This document shows, in pieces, positions 1 to 9,017 of a stretch of DNA of 64,000 nt (the stretch's first letter is position 1; each line of letters begins with the position of its first letter). The DNA lies in contig NZ_JACJRE010000044.1 of NCBI RefSeq assembly GCF_014697075.1, forward strand, positions 1 through 64,000. The letters run 5' to 3'. The position numbers and the translations under genes were made by a program. The DNA comes from Tolypothrix sp. FACHB-123 (GTDB taxonomy: Bacteria > Cyanobacteriota > Cyanobacteriia > Cyanobacteriales > Nostocaceae). The notes beneath the pieces are model-generated. The model had not been told where the DNA came from. It did no database searches and saw only the letters and a program-made list of their open reading frames with translations.

Positions 1-110
1 TGTCAATACATATAAGGCTTTTGGCAAAATAAAGATGCTTTTTTTGTGTTTATATGAGTGCTATAACTAATAATTTGGCATAATAGCTACTGAAGAACCA
101 AAATTACTAG

Positions 111-159
111 TAGTCAGTAGTTAGTTGTCAGTTGTCAGTTGTCAGTAGTTAGTTGTCAG
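111..159. repeat. Heptameric short tandem repeat (TTGTCAG)n
   Basis: Several near-perfect copies of TTGTCAG mixed with TAGTCAG variants lie downstream of the phosphoesterase gene. The 7-nt period matches the STRR class of repeats known from heterocystous cyanobacteria. The same unit recurs on the opposite strand at 39704-39736. The rest of the first 229 bases is AT-rich and shows no gene. Confidence 0.8.
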
Positions 160-229
160 CGATGCACTGAAGCTCACCCGAAGTGTTGTCAGTTGTCTTC
201 CTTGTCCTCTTCCCTTCCTTACCTTCTGC

Positions 230-1801
230 CTAAATTACAAATGGCTCAAGTTGACTATTAAACCAATTTTCCCCGGTGCGTTCTGCAACTAGGGGTCTGA
301 CGGTAAACTTGGGTGGTGTACCTGGATGAACATCGATGCGCACGCAGGAATAAGCAAGTTGCTTTTGGAAACCTTGGCCTTTGCGCCCCACATATAGTAG
401 GGAATCGGCAACTTTGCGAGTGGGACTTCCCGAAATTTCGGTGAAAGTTTCTAATAATTCACTTCCCTCTGGGCGTTGGCGACGGGGGCGGCGACCGCTA
501 CCACCGGAGATAATATAATTAATGTGCGAGTCAGCATAACCAGTATCTACGGTGCGTAGATGTTCGAGACAGTGGGCATGACCGCTAAGTACTAAGTCTA
601 CTATGGGGCGTTCTTTGACTTGGTTCCCTAGAGTTTGGGCTACTTGTTCAAATACCCAGCGTAAACGGTGACGCACTGCTAAAGTTTGGGCTTGATGCCA
701 TTTAGTGGCTTCGGTGACGTAGGGGGGATGATGAAGATAAACAATTCGTCCCCGAACTTGTGAGTTATTCCAAGATTCAATCAACCGCTGACGCAACCAG
801 TCTAGTTGTTCAAAGTCAATGGTGGCTGGTGTATGAGATGCTAGTTGTTTTTCAATGTCAAGTTTGACCTCATTTATTTGGTCTAATTTGGCACTGAGGT
901 CATCGAGTTGTTCCGCATCTTCGGGGTTGTCTGGGTTGAGGCGATCGCTCAATTCTAAAATCTGTTCTTCTTCTGTATCTATCTCCTGGCGGCGCTTTTG
1001 CAGTTCTCGCCGGGAAATATCCCCCGCTTGCGTTGTCGGTAAAGGTGAAGGAGCGTTGAAAGTATTAGAATCAAGGGCAAAAAAATCTATACCACCATAC
1101 CTAAAAGTGTAATAGCGGTTAGGCAAACGGGTAAACATTCCCGGTTCATAGCGCAAACATCTGCCGGTATCGACTTTGGCGGTGTAATGATTGTCTAAAT
1201 GCTCTTTTAAATGTTCTGGGGAAGCAATGCCGGCAAGATAATCGATAAACGCCTTAGCATAAGCATTGCCTTGATTGGAACCATGCCAACCAATTTCAAA
1301 ATCTTTATAGCGAAACATCCGCCGCAACCGCAAGGTACTGCCAGTAAAGAGACGATACATTAAAGGCACATCATAATAATCATGATTGCCCAGCACCGGC
1401 AAAAAAGGTAAATTAAACACCATGCGATCGTAGGCAATATTTTTAGGATTTTCCCCACCTATCAGGAATTCCCGGTAAGGTTCAATAAAATTTGCTGGGT
1501 AATATTCATGGGAACCCACCACATAAATCACATCACCCGTATGCAAGACTAAACTGCATTCATCTTTATGTTCCAGCATCAGCTTTGCCACCAGACGCTG
1601 GGGATGGTAACCGAAATGGGACTTAGTACCGCTATCACCAATCACCAAAAAAGAGAATTCGGGACTGTCATTTTGGCGATCGTCAATCACCATACTTGTT
1701 TGGTCAATCTCCCGTTCTACAATAGTGGGGTGTTGCCAACGTACCCTTTCCTGCATCTTGTGAATTTTCACAGGAATTGATGGTTCAGATATCAATCTCA
1801 T
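230..1801 (-). CDS. Calcineurin-like metallophosphoesterase
   Basis: This is a dinuclear-metal phosphoesterase of the calcineurin-like superfamily. The metal-binding motifs appear in order: GDSG (residues 55-58), GD (89-90), GNHD (138-141), HHPP (near 358) and GHAH (near 410). At 523 residues it is long for the family. An acidic, probably coiled-coil stretch (about 265-320) sits between the third and fourth motifs and is likely an insertion. No signal peptide or membrane segment is visible, so it is probably cytoplasmic. The substrate cannot be predicted from sequence. The gene stands alone: its start faces a repeat region and its end faces short tandem repeats. The domain assignment is firm; the physiological role is unknown. 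Confidence 0.9.
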   Translation of the reverse strand: MRLISEPSIPVKIHKMQERVRWQHPTIVEREIDQTSMVIDDRQNDSPEFSFLVIGDSGTKSHFGYHPQRLVAKLMLEHKDECSLVLHTGDVIYVVGSHEYYPANFIEPYREFLIGGENPKNIAYDRMVFNLPFLPVLGNHDYYDVPLMYRLFTGSTLRLRRMFRYKDFEIGWHGSNQGNAYAKAFIDYLAGIASPEHLKEHLDNHYTAKVDTGRCLRYEPGMFTRLPNRYYTFRYGGIDFFALDSNTFNAPSPLPTTQAGDISRRELQKRRQEIDTEEEQILELSDRLNPDNPEDAEQLDDLSAKLDQINEVKLDIEKQLASHTPATIDFEQLDWLRQRLIESWNNSQVRGRIVYLHHPPYVTEATKWHQAQTLAVRHRLRWVFEQVAQTLGNQVKERPIVDLVLSGHAHCLEHLRTVDTGYADSHINYIISGGSGRRPRRQRPEGSELLETFTEISGSPTRKVADSLLYVGRKGQGFQKQLAYSCVRIDVHPGTPPKFTVRPLVAERTGENWFNSQLEPFVI

Positions 1802-1821
1802 TAGTAATTACTCCATAATTT

Positions 1822-1865
1822 GGGAATGGGGCATGGGGAATGGGGCATGGGGCATTGGGCATTGG
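1822..1865. repeat. STRR heptamers (GGGGCAT/GGGCATT)
   Basis: About six heptamers of the ATTGGGC/ATGGGGC family sit immediately upstream of the phosphoesterase start. They form the left flank of the 21-bp repeat array; a mirror-oriented block lies at 2234-2276. Confidence 0.85.
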
Positions 1866-1871
1866 TGAATA

Positions 1872-2228
1872 GTGAGGCTTAAAAGTGCAAGGTTGAGGTT
1901 TAAAGATGCATCTTCCGAGATAAAAACTGCAACTTCCGACATCAAAGCCGCAACTTCCGAGATAAAAGCCGCAATGTTTAGGTTTAAAGCGGCAAATTCT
2001 GACATCAAAAGCGCACCTTCCGAGATAAAAGCCGCAATGTTTAGGTTTAAAGCGGCAAATTCCGACATCAAAAGCGCACCTTCCGAGATAAAAGCCGCAA
2101 CGTTCAGGTTTAAAGGCACAAATTCCGACATCAAAGCCCCAACTTCCGAGATAAAAGCCGCAATTGACTTGTTCAAAACCGCAACCTCCGCGATCAAAAG
2201 TCTAACTTCCAACTCCAAAGCCTCTAAT
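1872..2228. repeat. 21-bp tandem repeat array, 17 units
   Basis: Seventeen consecutive 21-bp units with a consensus near TCCGAGATAAAAGCCGCAA. They alternate between 'TCC GAC/GAG AT' and 'TTT AGG TTT' variants, which gives a 63-bp higher-order period in the middle. Both strands stay open. The plus strand (GTG at 1872) reads a seven-residue repeat of the type S-E/D-I-K-A-A-T. The minus strand reads a seven-residue repeat containing MSEF and FISE. Neither reading has a convincing start or ribosome site, and both run into flanking STRR sequence. I therefore treat the array as a minisatellite rather than a proven gene. A heptad-repeat peptide remains possible. Confidence 0.85.
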
Positions 2229-2233
2229 TCCTA

Positions 2234-2276
2234 CCCCAATGCCCAATGCCCCATGCCCAACACCCAATGCCCCATT
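2234..2276. repeat. STRR heptamers (CCCAATG/CCCCATG)
   Basis: About six units of CCCAATG or CCCCATG lie between the 21-bp array and the end of the ABC transporter gene. Orientation is opposite to the 1822-1865 block, so the array is bracketed by inverted STRR blocks. Confidence 0.85.
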
Positions 2277-2278
2277 CT

Positions 2279-4099
2279 TTATTGATACCCCGCCGCTTGT
2301 AACCAGAAAAGCTTGGCATATTGTCCATCAGTAGCCAATAATTCTGCATGAGTTCCCTGTTCTACAACTTTTCCGGCTTCAATCACCATGATTTTATCCG
2401 CCATGCGGACTGTCGAGAAGCGGTGAGAAATCAAGAATACCATCTGATTTTGGGTGACGGTGCGAAAATGATTGAAAATGTCAAACTCAGCTTGGGCATC
2501 CATTGCTGATGTCGGTTCGTCTAAGACTAAGATATCGGCTCTAGTCCGCATAAAGGCACGGGAAAGGGCGATTTTTTGCCATTGTCCCCCAGAAAGTTCA
2601 TGCCCGCCTTTAAACCAACGCCCTAGTTGGGTGCTAAAACTATCGGGTAATTGGTGAATAAAAGGTTCCGCCATGCCTTTTTGGGCGGCATTTTGCCAGC
2701 GATGGCTATCGTCTAAATACTCGACATCCCCAACGCCAATATTTTCCCCGACTGTGAACTGATAGCGGACAAAGTTCTGAAAAATCACGCCAATCCGTCG
2801 CCGCAATACTTCTATATCCCACTCTTGCAAATCTACACCATCTAAAAAAATCTTGCCGGAATCTGGGGTGTACAGTCGGGTGAGTAATTTAATTAAAGTC
2901 GTCTTCCCTGAACCATTTTCTCCGACGATGGCGAGTTTTTCCCCTGGTTTTAAATGTAGAGAAATATTGTTTAATGTCGGCTTGCTGTTTCCGGGATAGG
3001 TAAAGGAGACATTTTCAAAGCGAATCCCATCTTCAGGATTGATACCAATGGTAACTGTACCCCAAGGTTGGGGCGATTCTGCTTCTAAGAAGTCGTAAAG
3101 ATTAGAAAGATAAAGGTTATCTTCGTACATTCCGCCAATAGAAGTTAAAGCAGCCGCAAAAGTTGACTGTCCTTGACGAAAGACGGTGAGATACATTGTC
3201 ATATCTCCTAAAGAAATTTTCCCTAACACTGTTTCGATGACAATCCAGGCATATGCGAGGTAAAAAGCGGCGGTACTTACCAAACTCAACAGGTAACCCC
3301 AAAATCCCCGGCGCAGAGTTAAGTCCCTATCTTCACCGTAGAGTTGATGAAAAATGTTGCGATACCGCCGCAGTAGCATTCCCCCTAGTTGGAAGAGTTT
3401 AATTTCCGTGACATAATCCTCTCGCGCCAAGAGATTTTCTAAATAATGCTGCTGACGAGTTTCAGGCGCGCGCCAACTAAACAGGCGAAAAGCTTGGGTA
3501 GCGAATTTAGTTTCCGCAATAAAGGCAGGCATGGCGGCTACAATCAGCACAATCACCGCCCATACAGAGAATTTGACTAATAAAATTCCGTAAGTCACCA
3601 ATGACAGGGCATTTTGCACCAATCCAAAGGTACGATTAACTAAAGAAAGGGGACGTACCGAGGCTTCCCGGCGGGCATTGAGGAGTTTATCATAAAATTC
3701 CGAGTCTTCAAAATACTTTAAATCTAAAGTCTGCGCCTTTTCCAAGATAAGTACATTCACGCGCTGACCGAGTAGCGCCCGTAACAGTGATTGACAGACA
3801 ATCAAACCGCGCTGACTGCCCGCCAATAACATCACAGCGATCGCTTCTAATGCTACATATAATAATGGGCGGGAAATATCGCCATTGATACCAGCTTGAG
3901 CCGAGAATACCACCGCATCAACAATTAACTTGCCGAGATAAGCGATCGCAGCTGGTAACAAACCAGCGATTAAAGTTAAAGTAGCCAGAATAATTGTCAA
4001 ACTACGACTAGTAGTCCACACTAGCGCAATAGCCCGTCCACTGTAACGGAAGACAGCTAGTGATTGTCGCAGAGCCTTTCGTGTCGTTTTAGTCTTCAT
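2279..4099 (-). CDS. ABC exporter, fused permease and ATPase
   Basis: A type I exporter half-transporter of 606 residues that would work as a homodimer in a membrane. The N-terminal transmembrane domain (about 25-330) has several hydrophobic helices. The C-terminal ATPase has Walker A GENGSGKT (393-400), signature LSGGQ (502-506), Walker B ILVLDE (523-528) and a downstream SHR switch histidine. Length and order match the MsbA/lipid-peptide exporter class, but the substrate is not evident. The protein lacks a peptidase C39 domain, so a bacteriocin-processing role is not suggested. The gene is monocistronic and ends right at an STRR block. Confidence 0.9.
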   Translation of the reverse strand: MKTKTTRKALRQSLAVFRYSGRAIALVWTTSRSLTIILATLTLIAGLLPAAIAYLGKLIVDAVVFSAQAGINGDISRPLLYVALEAIAVMLLAGSQRGLIVCQSLLRALLGQRVNVLILEKAQTLDLKYFEDSEFYDKLLNARREASVRPLSLVNRTFGLVQNALSLVTYGILLVKFSVWAVIVLIVAAMPAFIAETKFATQAFRLFSWRAPETRQQHYLENLLAREDYVTEIKLFQLGGMLLRRYRNIFHQLYGEDRDLTLRRGFWGYLLSLVSTAAFYLAYAWIVIETVLGKISLGDMTMYLTVFRQGQSTFAAALTSIGGMYEDNLYLSNLYDFLEAESPQPWGTVTIGINPEDGIRFENVSFTYPGNSKPTLNNISLHLKPGEKLAIVGENGSGKTTLIKLLTRLYTPDSGKIFLDGVDLQEWDIEVLRRRIGVIFQNFVRYQFTVGENIGVGDVEYLDDSHRWQNAAQKGMAEPFIHQLPDSFSTQLGRWFKGGHELSGGQWQKIALSRAFMRTRADILVLDEPTSAMDAQAEFDIFNHFRTVTQNQMVFLISHRFSTVRMADKIMVIEAGKVVEQGTHAELLATDGQYAKLFWLQAAGYQ

Positions 4100-4300
4100 T
4101 ATTCTGTTTATAGCGCGAAAAAGAGTGCGATCGCTTAGTAACAGTTTCAGGTACCAAGAAAATGTATTATTCTACTACACACAGGTATCGCCTGTTTTCC
4201 CATGATGACTCTGAGTTCTCTCGCAATATCTGCTCAAAAGCACATTGCGTTAAAATATCATAAAAAATAACTCGCGATCGCTACACTTTTGCAAATACCT

Positions 4301-4717
4301 ATGCCCGCCAAAGATGTTTATCATCATGTTGTGATAACAGCACTAGAAAAAGATGAGTGGCTAATTACTGATGACCCATTTAAATGAAAATGTGGAACAA
4401 AAGATTTATATATAGACTTAGGTGCAGAAAAACTGATAGCAGCAGAAAAAGGTCAGCAGAAAATAGCAGTTGAAATTAAAAGTTTTCTCAATCCATCTCC
4501 CGTTACAGATTTAGAAAATGCTTTAGGACAGTTTATCCTTTATTACGATATTTTAGAAGAACAAGGAAGCGAGCGAATTTTATATCTTGCTATTCCCCAG
4601 CGAATTTATCTTGAAATCTTTACCGAACCCATCGGCAAGATTTTATTAAAAAGGAATCGCTTACGTTTATTGACATTTGACCCAAAGCAAGAGGTAATTG
4701 TGCAATGGATACCTTAG
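4301..4717 (+). pseudogene. xisH: xisH-like gene with an in-frame stop at codon 29
   Basis: The frame from ATG 4301 reads as an XisH-family protein of 138 residues: it starts MPAKD, contains YIDLGAEKLIAAEK and VEIKSF, and ends VQWIP. The frame is interrupted by one TGA at 4385-4387, where relatives have a leucine before K-W/C-G-x-K-D. Everything downstream is intact and in frame, so one base change (for example TTA to TGA) explains it. XisH is a factor required for excision of the fdxN element in Anabaena. The family has a PD-(D/E)XK-like fold, and the E-I-K here fits that motif. The 3' end overlaps xisI by 13 bp. It could be a recent pseudogene, a sequencing error or a readthrough case. Confidence 0.8.
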
Positions 4718-5040
4718 AAATATATCAAAAAATTATTGAGAAAATTCTGAATGAATATATAAAAATACCCTACGCCAATCGGCAATTAGAAATAAAACTT
4801 ATCATCGATCGCACAGCTACTAATTATATAGTCATGACTTTGGGATGGGAGGGAGAACAAAGAGTTCATGGTTGCATTATCCATATTGAAATTATTAATG
4901 GAAAAATTTGGATTCAGCGTGATGGGACTGAATATGGTATTGCTAATGAACTAGTATCAGCAGGAATTCCTAAAGATAAAATTGTTTTAGCTTTTCATCC
5001 CGAAGATGCGAGACAATACACTGATTTTGCAGTTGCTTGA
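4705..5040 (+). CDS. xisI: XisI family protein
   Basis: This 111-residue protein matches the XisI family: an N-terminal helix beginning MDTLEIYQKII, then a compact domain with WIQRDGTEYGIANELV and a C-terminal IVLAFHPEDAR. XisI and XisH act together with XisF in fdxN element excision during heterocyst differentiation in Anabaena. The pair is also widespread in cyanobacteria with no nearby element, so its general function is unclear. The start overlaps the end of xisH, which indicates translational coupling. Because xisH carries a stop, this gene may be translated poorly or act on its own. No excision-element borders or xisF recombinase are visible in the window. Confidence 0.88.
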   Translation: MDTLEIYQKIIEKILNEYIKIPYANRQLEIKLIIDRTATNYIVMTLGWEGEQRVHGCIIHIEIINGKIWIQRDGTEYGIANELVSAGIPKDKIVLAFHPEDARQYTDFAVA

Positions 5041-5166
5041 TTGGACAAAAAATGCGATCGCGCTATCTGCTCCATAATTCACTAATAACATCCTCGCCAC
5101 AGTGCAAGCATTTTTCTTTTCGCGATAACATATAAGCGCGAAGTTCTATCTGTGGGTGGATATGTA

Positions 5167-6015
5167 ATGATGCCTATACGTCAAAGCTTCTCCAAGTCTG
5201 ACATCCAGCTATCTTACTTAGAGTGGCACCAAGGTCAAGAACCCTTATTGCTATTACATGGGTTAGCTGACAATGCCCTAGTATGGTCTAGCTTAGGGGA
5301 TTATCTAGCCGCAGATTACCATATAGTTGCCCCAGATATGCGCGGTCATGGCGAAAGCAGCAAGCCGGAAGATGACTATAGCTTTGAAAGTGCGATCGCG
5401 GATTTAGAAGCCCTGATGGATAGTTTAGGATGGTCTAGTGCCCATGTTGTCAGTCATTCATGGACGGGTAAATTAGCCGCTATCTGGGCGAGACAAAATC
5501 CAGAACGGTTGCGGAGTATGATTTTGATAGATCCTATCTTCATCTGGAAAATGCCCAGCTACTTTAAACTGACATTTCCCCTGTTATACCGCGTTTTACC
5601 GTTTCTTAAAAGCATGGGGCCTTTTGTTAGTTACGAATCAGCCAAACAGCAAGCGCAACAATTAAGCCAATATCAAGGTTGGACTGATTTACATCAGCAA
5701 GTTTTTGACGCCGGAATCGAACAAAAGCCTGATGGTAGTTGGGGGAGTAAATTTACTATAGCCGCCCGCGATCGCATTTTTGAAGATGTCATGCGCGTAC
5801 CTGGGTTAACAGAGCCAGTTTATTTACCAACTCTCTTCATCCAACCCCAAAAGGGCGTAAATCGTCAAGATTGGCAACTAAAACCCTACAAAACTCATCT
5901 AAAAAACTTAAGCATCTGCCAAGTTCCCGGAAATCATTGGCCTTTCTTGACACAACCAGAAGCCTTTAACCAAACTGTAGCAGCATTCTTAAATCAACAC
6001 AAATGTAAAGTTTGA
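5167..6015 (+). CDS. Alpha/beta hydrolase
   Basis: A serine hydrolase of about 282 residues. It shows the HG oxyanion motif (LLLLHGLADN), a strand-turn DMRGHGESSKP, the nucleophile elbow SHSWTG (Ser near residue 98) and the late histidine in PGNHWPFL. A cap region lies between the nucleophile and the histidine. The open frame extends to GTG 5152, but the paired ATGs at 5167 and 5170 are better starts for this fold. The substrate is unknown; related cyanobacterial proteins are annotated only as hydrolases. It stands alone between xisI and the kinase gene. Confidence 0.88.
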   Translation: MMPIRQSFSKSDIQLSYLEWHQGQEPLLLLHGLADNALVWSSLGDYLAADYHIVAPDMRGHGESSKPEDDYSFESAIADLEALMDSLGWSSAHVVSHSWTGKLAAIWARQNPERLRSMILIDPIFIWKMPSYFKLTFPLLYRVLPFLKSMGPFVSYESAKQQAQQLSQYQGWTDLHQQVFDAGIEQKPDGSWGSKFTIAARDRIFEDVMRVPGLTEPVYLPTLFIQPQKGVNRQDWQLKPYKTHLKNLSICQVPGNHWPFLTQPEAFNQTVAAFLNQHKCKV

Positions 6016-6164
6016 AGGATGCAGGATATAGACAGCTTACACAAAGCTAGGATGAATAAAACTTGTGATATCAAAGTTTGTCTGTAATTGATTTTACGGC
6101 AGAAAATCTCTAGCCATTCTTGCTTCTATATCCTTAATTCTTAAATATTACCTATTAACTAATC

Positions 6165-7892
6165 ATGAGCCTTTGTATTAATCCAGTTTGTCCTCAACCC
6201 AATCAATCTAGCCAGGATGAACATCGTTTTTGTCAGAGTTGTGGTTCCCAATTGCAACTTTTAGGACGCTACCGTGTCACGCACTTATTAAGTGAAAAAA
6301 CTGGTTTTAGTAGAATATATGAAGCATACGAACAAGATACACCAAAAATCATCAAAGTTCTCAGAGAAAATTTATCGAATGAACCTGAGTTAGTCGAACT
6401 ATTTCAGCAAGAAGTCACCGTACTCAAACAGTTAAATCATCCTGGTATACCCCAAGTCGATGGCTACTTTCAATATCAAACCCGCAACGGTTTATTATTG
6501 CACTGTCTAGCAATGGAGAAAATCGACGGACTGAATTTAGAACAATGGCTGAAACAACAAGAAAATCTCCCCATTTCCCAAACACAAGCTATATACTGGT
6601 TGAGACAATTACTAGAGATTTTAGCAGTCTTACATAGTCAGCAATACCTGCATCGGGATATTAAACCTAGTAATATTATGCTGCGCAGTTCACCAGATAC
6701 CCAGGATAAACAAGATGGGGGCGATTTGGTATTAATTGATTTTGGCACAGCTAAAGAATTTGCCCAATCTATAAATGGGGAGACTGCAATTTTATCATCT
6801 GGCTATAGCGCCCCAGAACAAATGCATGGCGCAGCTGTACCTCAATCAGATTTCTTTGCTTTAGGACGCACCTTTGTATTTTTACTCACAGGTTACCATC
6901 CTTTAGAGATGTACGATATTCAGCATAATGTTTTACATTGGCGAAATCGGACAAATAATATTTCTAGCTTATTATTAAATTTAATTGATTGGCTAATGGC
7001 TCCGGAAATTCAAAACCGTCCCGCCAATGCTCAAGAAATTTTAGATAAATTAGCAGAAATTGACAAAATATTAAATGCAAGTATAACTACAACTACAACT
7101 ACAAAAGTAACTGCACCAGATAGTAACCAAACTGCACAGTTACCTGCGCCCGCTATTAAAACTGTTAAATCACCCGAAAAATCACCCGAAAAATTGCCAT
7201 TACTAGCCTTAATTGCCGCTTTAATTGCATCATTAGGATTCCTAGGTTTAATAGTCTTATTTTTAGGAAATCTCAAATTTAATTCTTTCCCTAATTATGG
7301 ACAAGCGCCAGAAAGAAAAGGCAAAGTTGATTACTTCCCTTATGTAGAAGGACAAGATAGTCAAGGTAGAAGCGCTGAATTTAATATCGCTGTTTTATCC
7401 ATAGAATATAAATGGCTTTTAGGCAGTAATTTTCAAATTAAATATAATGATAAAATTATCAGTCTGGAAGCCTTAAAGTTAAATTTAGAACAAGAAGGTA
7501 TCCAGAAGATAATGGAAAATCCCAGTGAAATTATCTCTGTAGGTACAGCTTCTTGCGAAGGTGATACAGCAATTGAACAACGCCGCGCTTTAGAACGTTC
7601 TCAACAAATACAACTCTTAGCCAAGAAATTATTTAGTAATACACCCAGCGTTAAGGGTTATCGCTTATTAAATTTAGGACAATTTCAACGCAGTGATTGT
7701 CAAGCTAATCAAGATTTAACTGCATATCAAAGAAGTATTATTATTATTGGCGTCAAAAATAAATCATCAGGTGTAATTGTCGATGAAGCTTTGAGAAATC
7801 GATTAGAAAAGAAACCTTTCGCTGATTTTAAATTAGAAGATTATTCTTTAGGTTCAGCCGAAAAATTTAAAACCATACCCAGTAATTTATAG
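6165..7892 (+). CDS. Ser/Thr protein kinase with N-terminal zinc ribbon
   Basis: The 575-residue protein begins with four cysteines (4, 9, 23, 26), spaced as in a zinc ribbon. A Hanks-type kinase domain follows (about 34-295) with a candidate ATP lysine K64, helix-C glutamate E83, catalytic HRDIKPSN (163-170) and DFG (192-194). The glycine loop is degenerate (LLSEKTGFSR). A single membrane segment lies at about 344-368, and a folded C-terminal region of about 200 residues would lie across the membrane. That region contains 'VGTASCEG...RALERSQQI', faintly like OmpA peptidoglycan-binding domains. The catalytic residues are intact. A MITE-like element begins two bases after the stop codon. Confidence 0.9.
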   Translation: MSLCINPVCPQPNQSSQDEHRFCQSCGSQLQLLGRYRVTHLLSEKTGFSRIYEAYEQDTPKIIKVLRENLSNEPELVELFQQEVTVLKQLNHPGIPQVDGYFQYQTRNGLLLHCLAMEKIDGLNLEQWLKQQENLPISQTQAIYWLRQLLEILAVLHSQQYLHRDIKPSNIMLRSSPDTQDKQDGGDLVLIDFGTAKEFAQSINGETAILSSGYSAPEQMHGAAVPQSDFFALGRTFVFLLTGYHPLEMYDIQHNVLHWRNRTNNISSLLLNLIDWLMAPEIQNRPANAQEILDKLAEIDKILNASITTTTTTKVTAPDSNQTAQLPAPAIKTVKSPEKSPEKLPLLALIAALIASLGFLGLIVLFLGNLKFNSFPNYGQAPERKGKVDYFPYVEGQDSQGRSAEFNIAVLSIEYKWLLGSNFQIKYNDKIISLEALKLNLEQEGIQKIMENPSEIISVGTASCEGDTAIEQRRALERSQQIQLLAKKLFSNTPSVKGYRLLNLGQFQRSDCQANQDLTAYQRSIIIIGVKNKSSGVIVDEALRNRLEKKPFADFKLEDYSLGSAEKFKTIPSNL

Positions 7893-7894
7893 CG

Positions 7895-8030
7895 CAATAC
7901 AGTTCAGTTAGCGCCAAAAACCTTAAGTTGCGTAGGTTGGGTTGAGGAACGAAACCCAACATTTCCAGGAGTTTGTTGGGTTTCACTTCGTTCAACCCAA
8001 CCTACAATTATCCTTAACTGAACCGTATTG
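7895..8030. mobile_element. MITE-like element with terminal inverted repeats and 10-bp target duplication
   Basis: A 136-bp segment is bounded by 16-bp inverted ends (CAATACAGTTCAGTTA and TAACTGAACCGTATTG, one mismatch). An internal near-palindrome is built on GTAGGTTGGGTTGA and its complement. The 10-bp sequence ATTTATAGCG occurs at 7885-7894 and again at 8031-8040, which fits a target-site duplication. There is no transposase, so it is non-autonomous. The left duplicate contains the kinase stop codon, so the coding frame is preserved. Confidence 0.8.
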
Positions 8031-8058
8031 ATTTATAGCGAATGCATATCAAAAATCG

Positions 8059-8082
8059 TAGGGGTGGGGAAACCCCACCCTT
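8059..8082. repeat. Short palindromic repeat (GGGTGGGG/CCCCACCC)
   Basis: A perfect 8-bp stem with an AAA loop in the context GTAGGGGTGGGG. A related copy with GTAGGGGCGG and CCCCACCCTT lies at 53851-53874. It looks like a dispersed palindromic element; there is no T tract to suggest a terminator. Confidence 0.6.
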
Positions 8083-8203
8083 ACCACAGGTTAAAATTTT
8101 GTTAAAAGGATTAGGTTGTCAACAGTCAACAGTCAACACAGATATTTTTCACAACTGAAATAAAATTGCTATATAAACTCATTAATTTTGAATTTTGAAT
8201 TCT

Positions 8204-8992
8204 CTAAGCTCCCATACCAGAATAATGCTTTAAACCCATACGCCAAAGCAAGCGATTTACACCTAAAAATATGAATATCCAAGCTAGCAGTGCTAAAAAT
8301 CCGCGCCCTAAATCAACAGGTAGCCCAATCAAAATATTTGCTGGTAAATCAATTAAATAGGGAAAAGGTGTCCAGAGCAGTACTTCTCTGACAACTTCAG
8401 GAAATACTTCCAAAGGTGCAATTATCCCCGATAAAAATAAATAAAATAGCGTCCAAAGGTTTTCTAAAGCAGTAGCTCTTTCTGTCCAAAAGGCAAACAT
8501 GGCAAAGGTGTACTGAATCAAAAACCTTAAAATAAATGCCAAGATTACGGATAAAACAAATAATAAAAAGTTCCCCCAGCTTGGTATCCAAAATGCTTGG
8601 GGATAAAGAAGAAAAAATAAAATTATTAATACTAATGTAAACTGAAGGCGTGCAAATCGATCGGCAACATGACTAGCAAAGTGATGCCATACAGGATCTA
8701 AAGGTTGGATTAATCTAGGTGAAAGTTTCCCTTCTACTACTTCTCTTTGAAAATCCCAAATTACCCACACAGCAGTAAATTGCCTAATAATAAAAACTGC
8801 TAAAAAGTACCGGGCAAAATCTACAGGTGTTAATTTTAAACGTCCACTCTGGGCGGCTTGTATCCAAATACCCATGAAGATAATCGGTAAAGAACCAGAT
8901 AACACCCATAAAATCATTTCTGCTCGGTACTCAAGCATATAAGCATAGTACACTGAAAGCAAAGTCAGCGCTTTTCTAATTATCCGCCGCAT
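8204..8992 (-). CDS. ABC-2 type transporter permease
   Basis: A membrane protein of 262 residues with about six hydrophobic segments. It fits the DUF990/ABC-2 permease family (ABC2_membrane_6), seen in the N-terminal YYAYMLEYRAEMILW and the central WVIWDFQREVVEGKLSPRLIQP. Such proteins pair with a second permease and an ATPase encoded elsewhere; no partner lies next to this gene. The transported substrate is not known. The start (ATG at 8992) has no competing upstream ATG. Downstream is the MITE region and upstream is a short hairpin repeat. Confidence 0.85.
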   Translation of the reverse strand: MRRIIRKALTLLSVYYAYMLEYRAEMILWVLSGSLPIIFMGIWIQAAQSGRLKLTPVDFARYFLAVFIIRQFTAVWVIWDFQREVVEGKLSPRLIQPLDPVWHHFASHVADRFARLQFTLVLIILFFLLYPQAFWIPSWGNFLLFVLSVILAFILRFLIQYTFAMFAFWTERATALENLWTLFYLFLSGIIAPLEVFPEVVREVLLWTPFPYLIDLPANILIGLPVDLGRGFLALLAWIFIFLGVNRLLWRMGLKHYSGMGA

Positions 8993-9017
8993 AATTTACC
9001 GCATAAATTTTGAGATT

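Noticed and set aside
1872-2285. 21-bp array considered as a CRISPR or as one real gene
   Set aside because: The units abut without unique spacers, and the frame has only a GTG start, no ribosome site and ends in STRR sequence.
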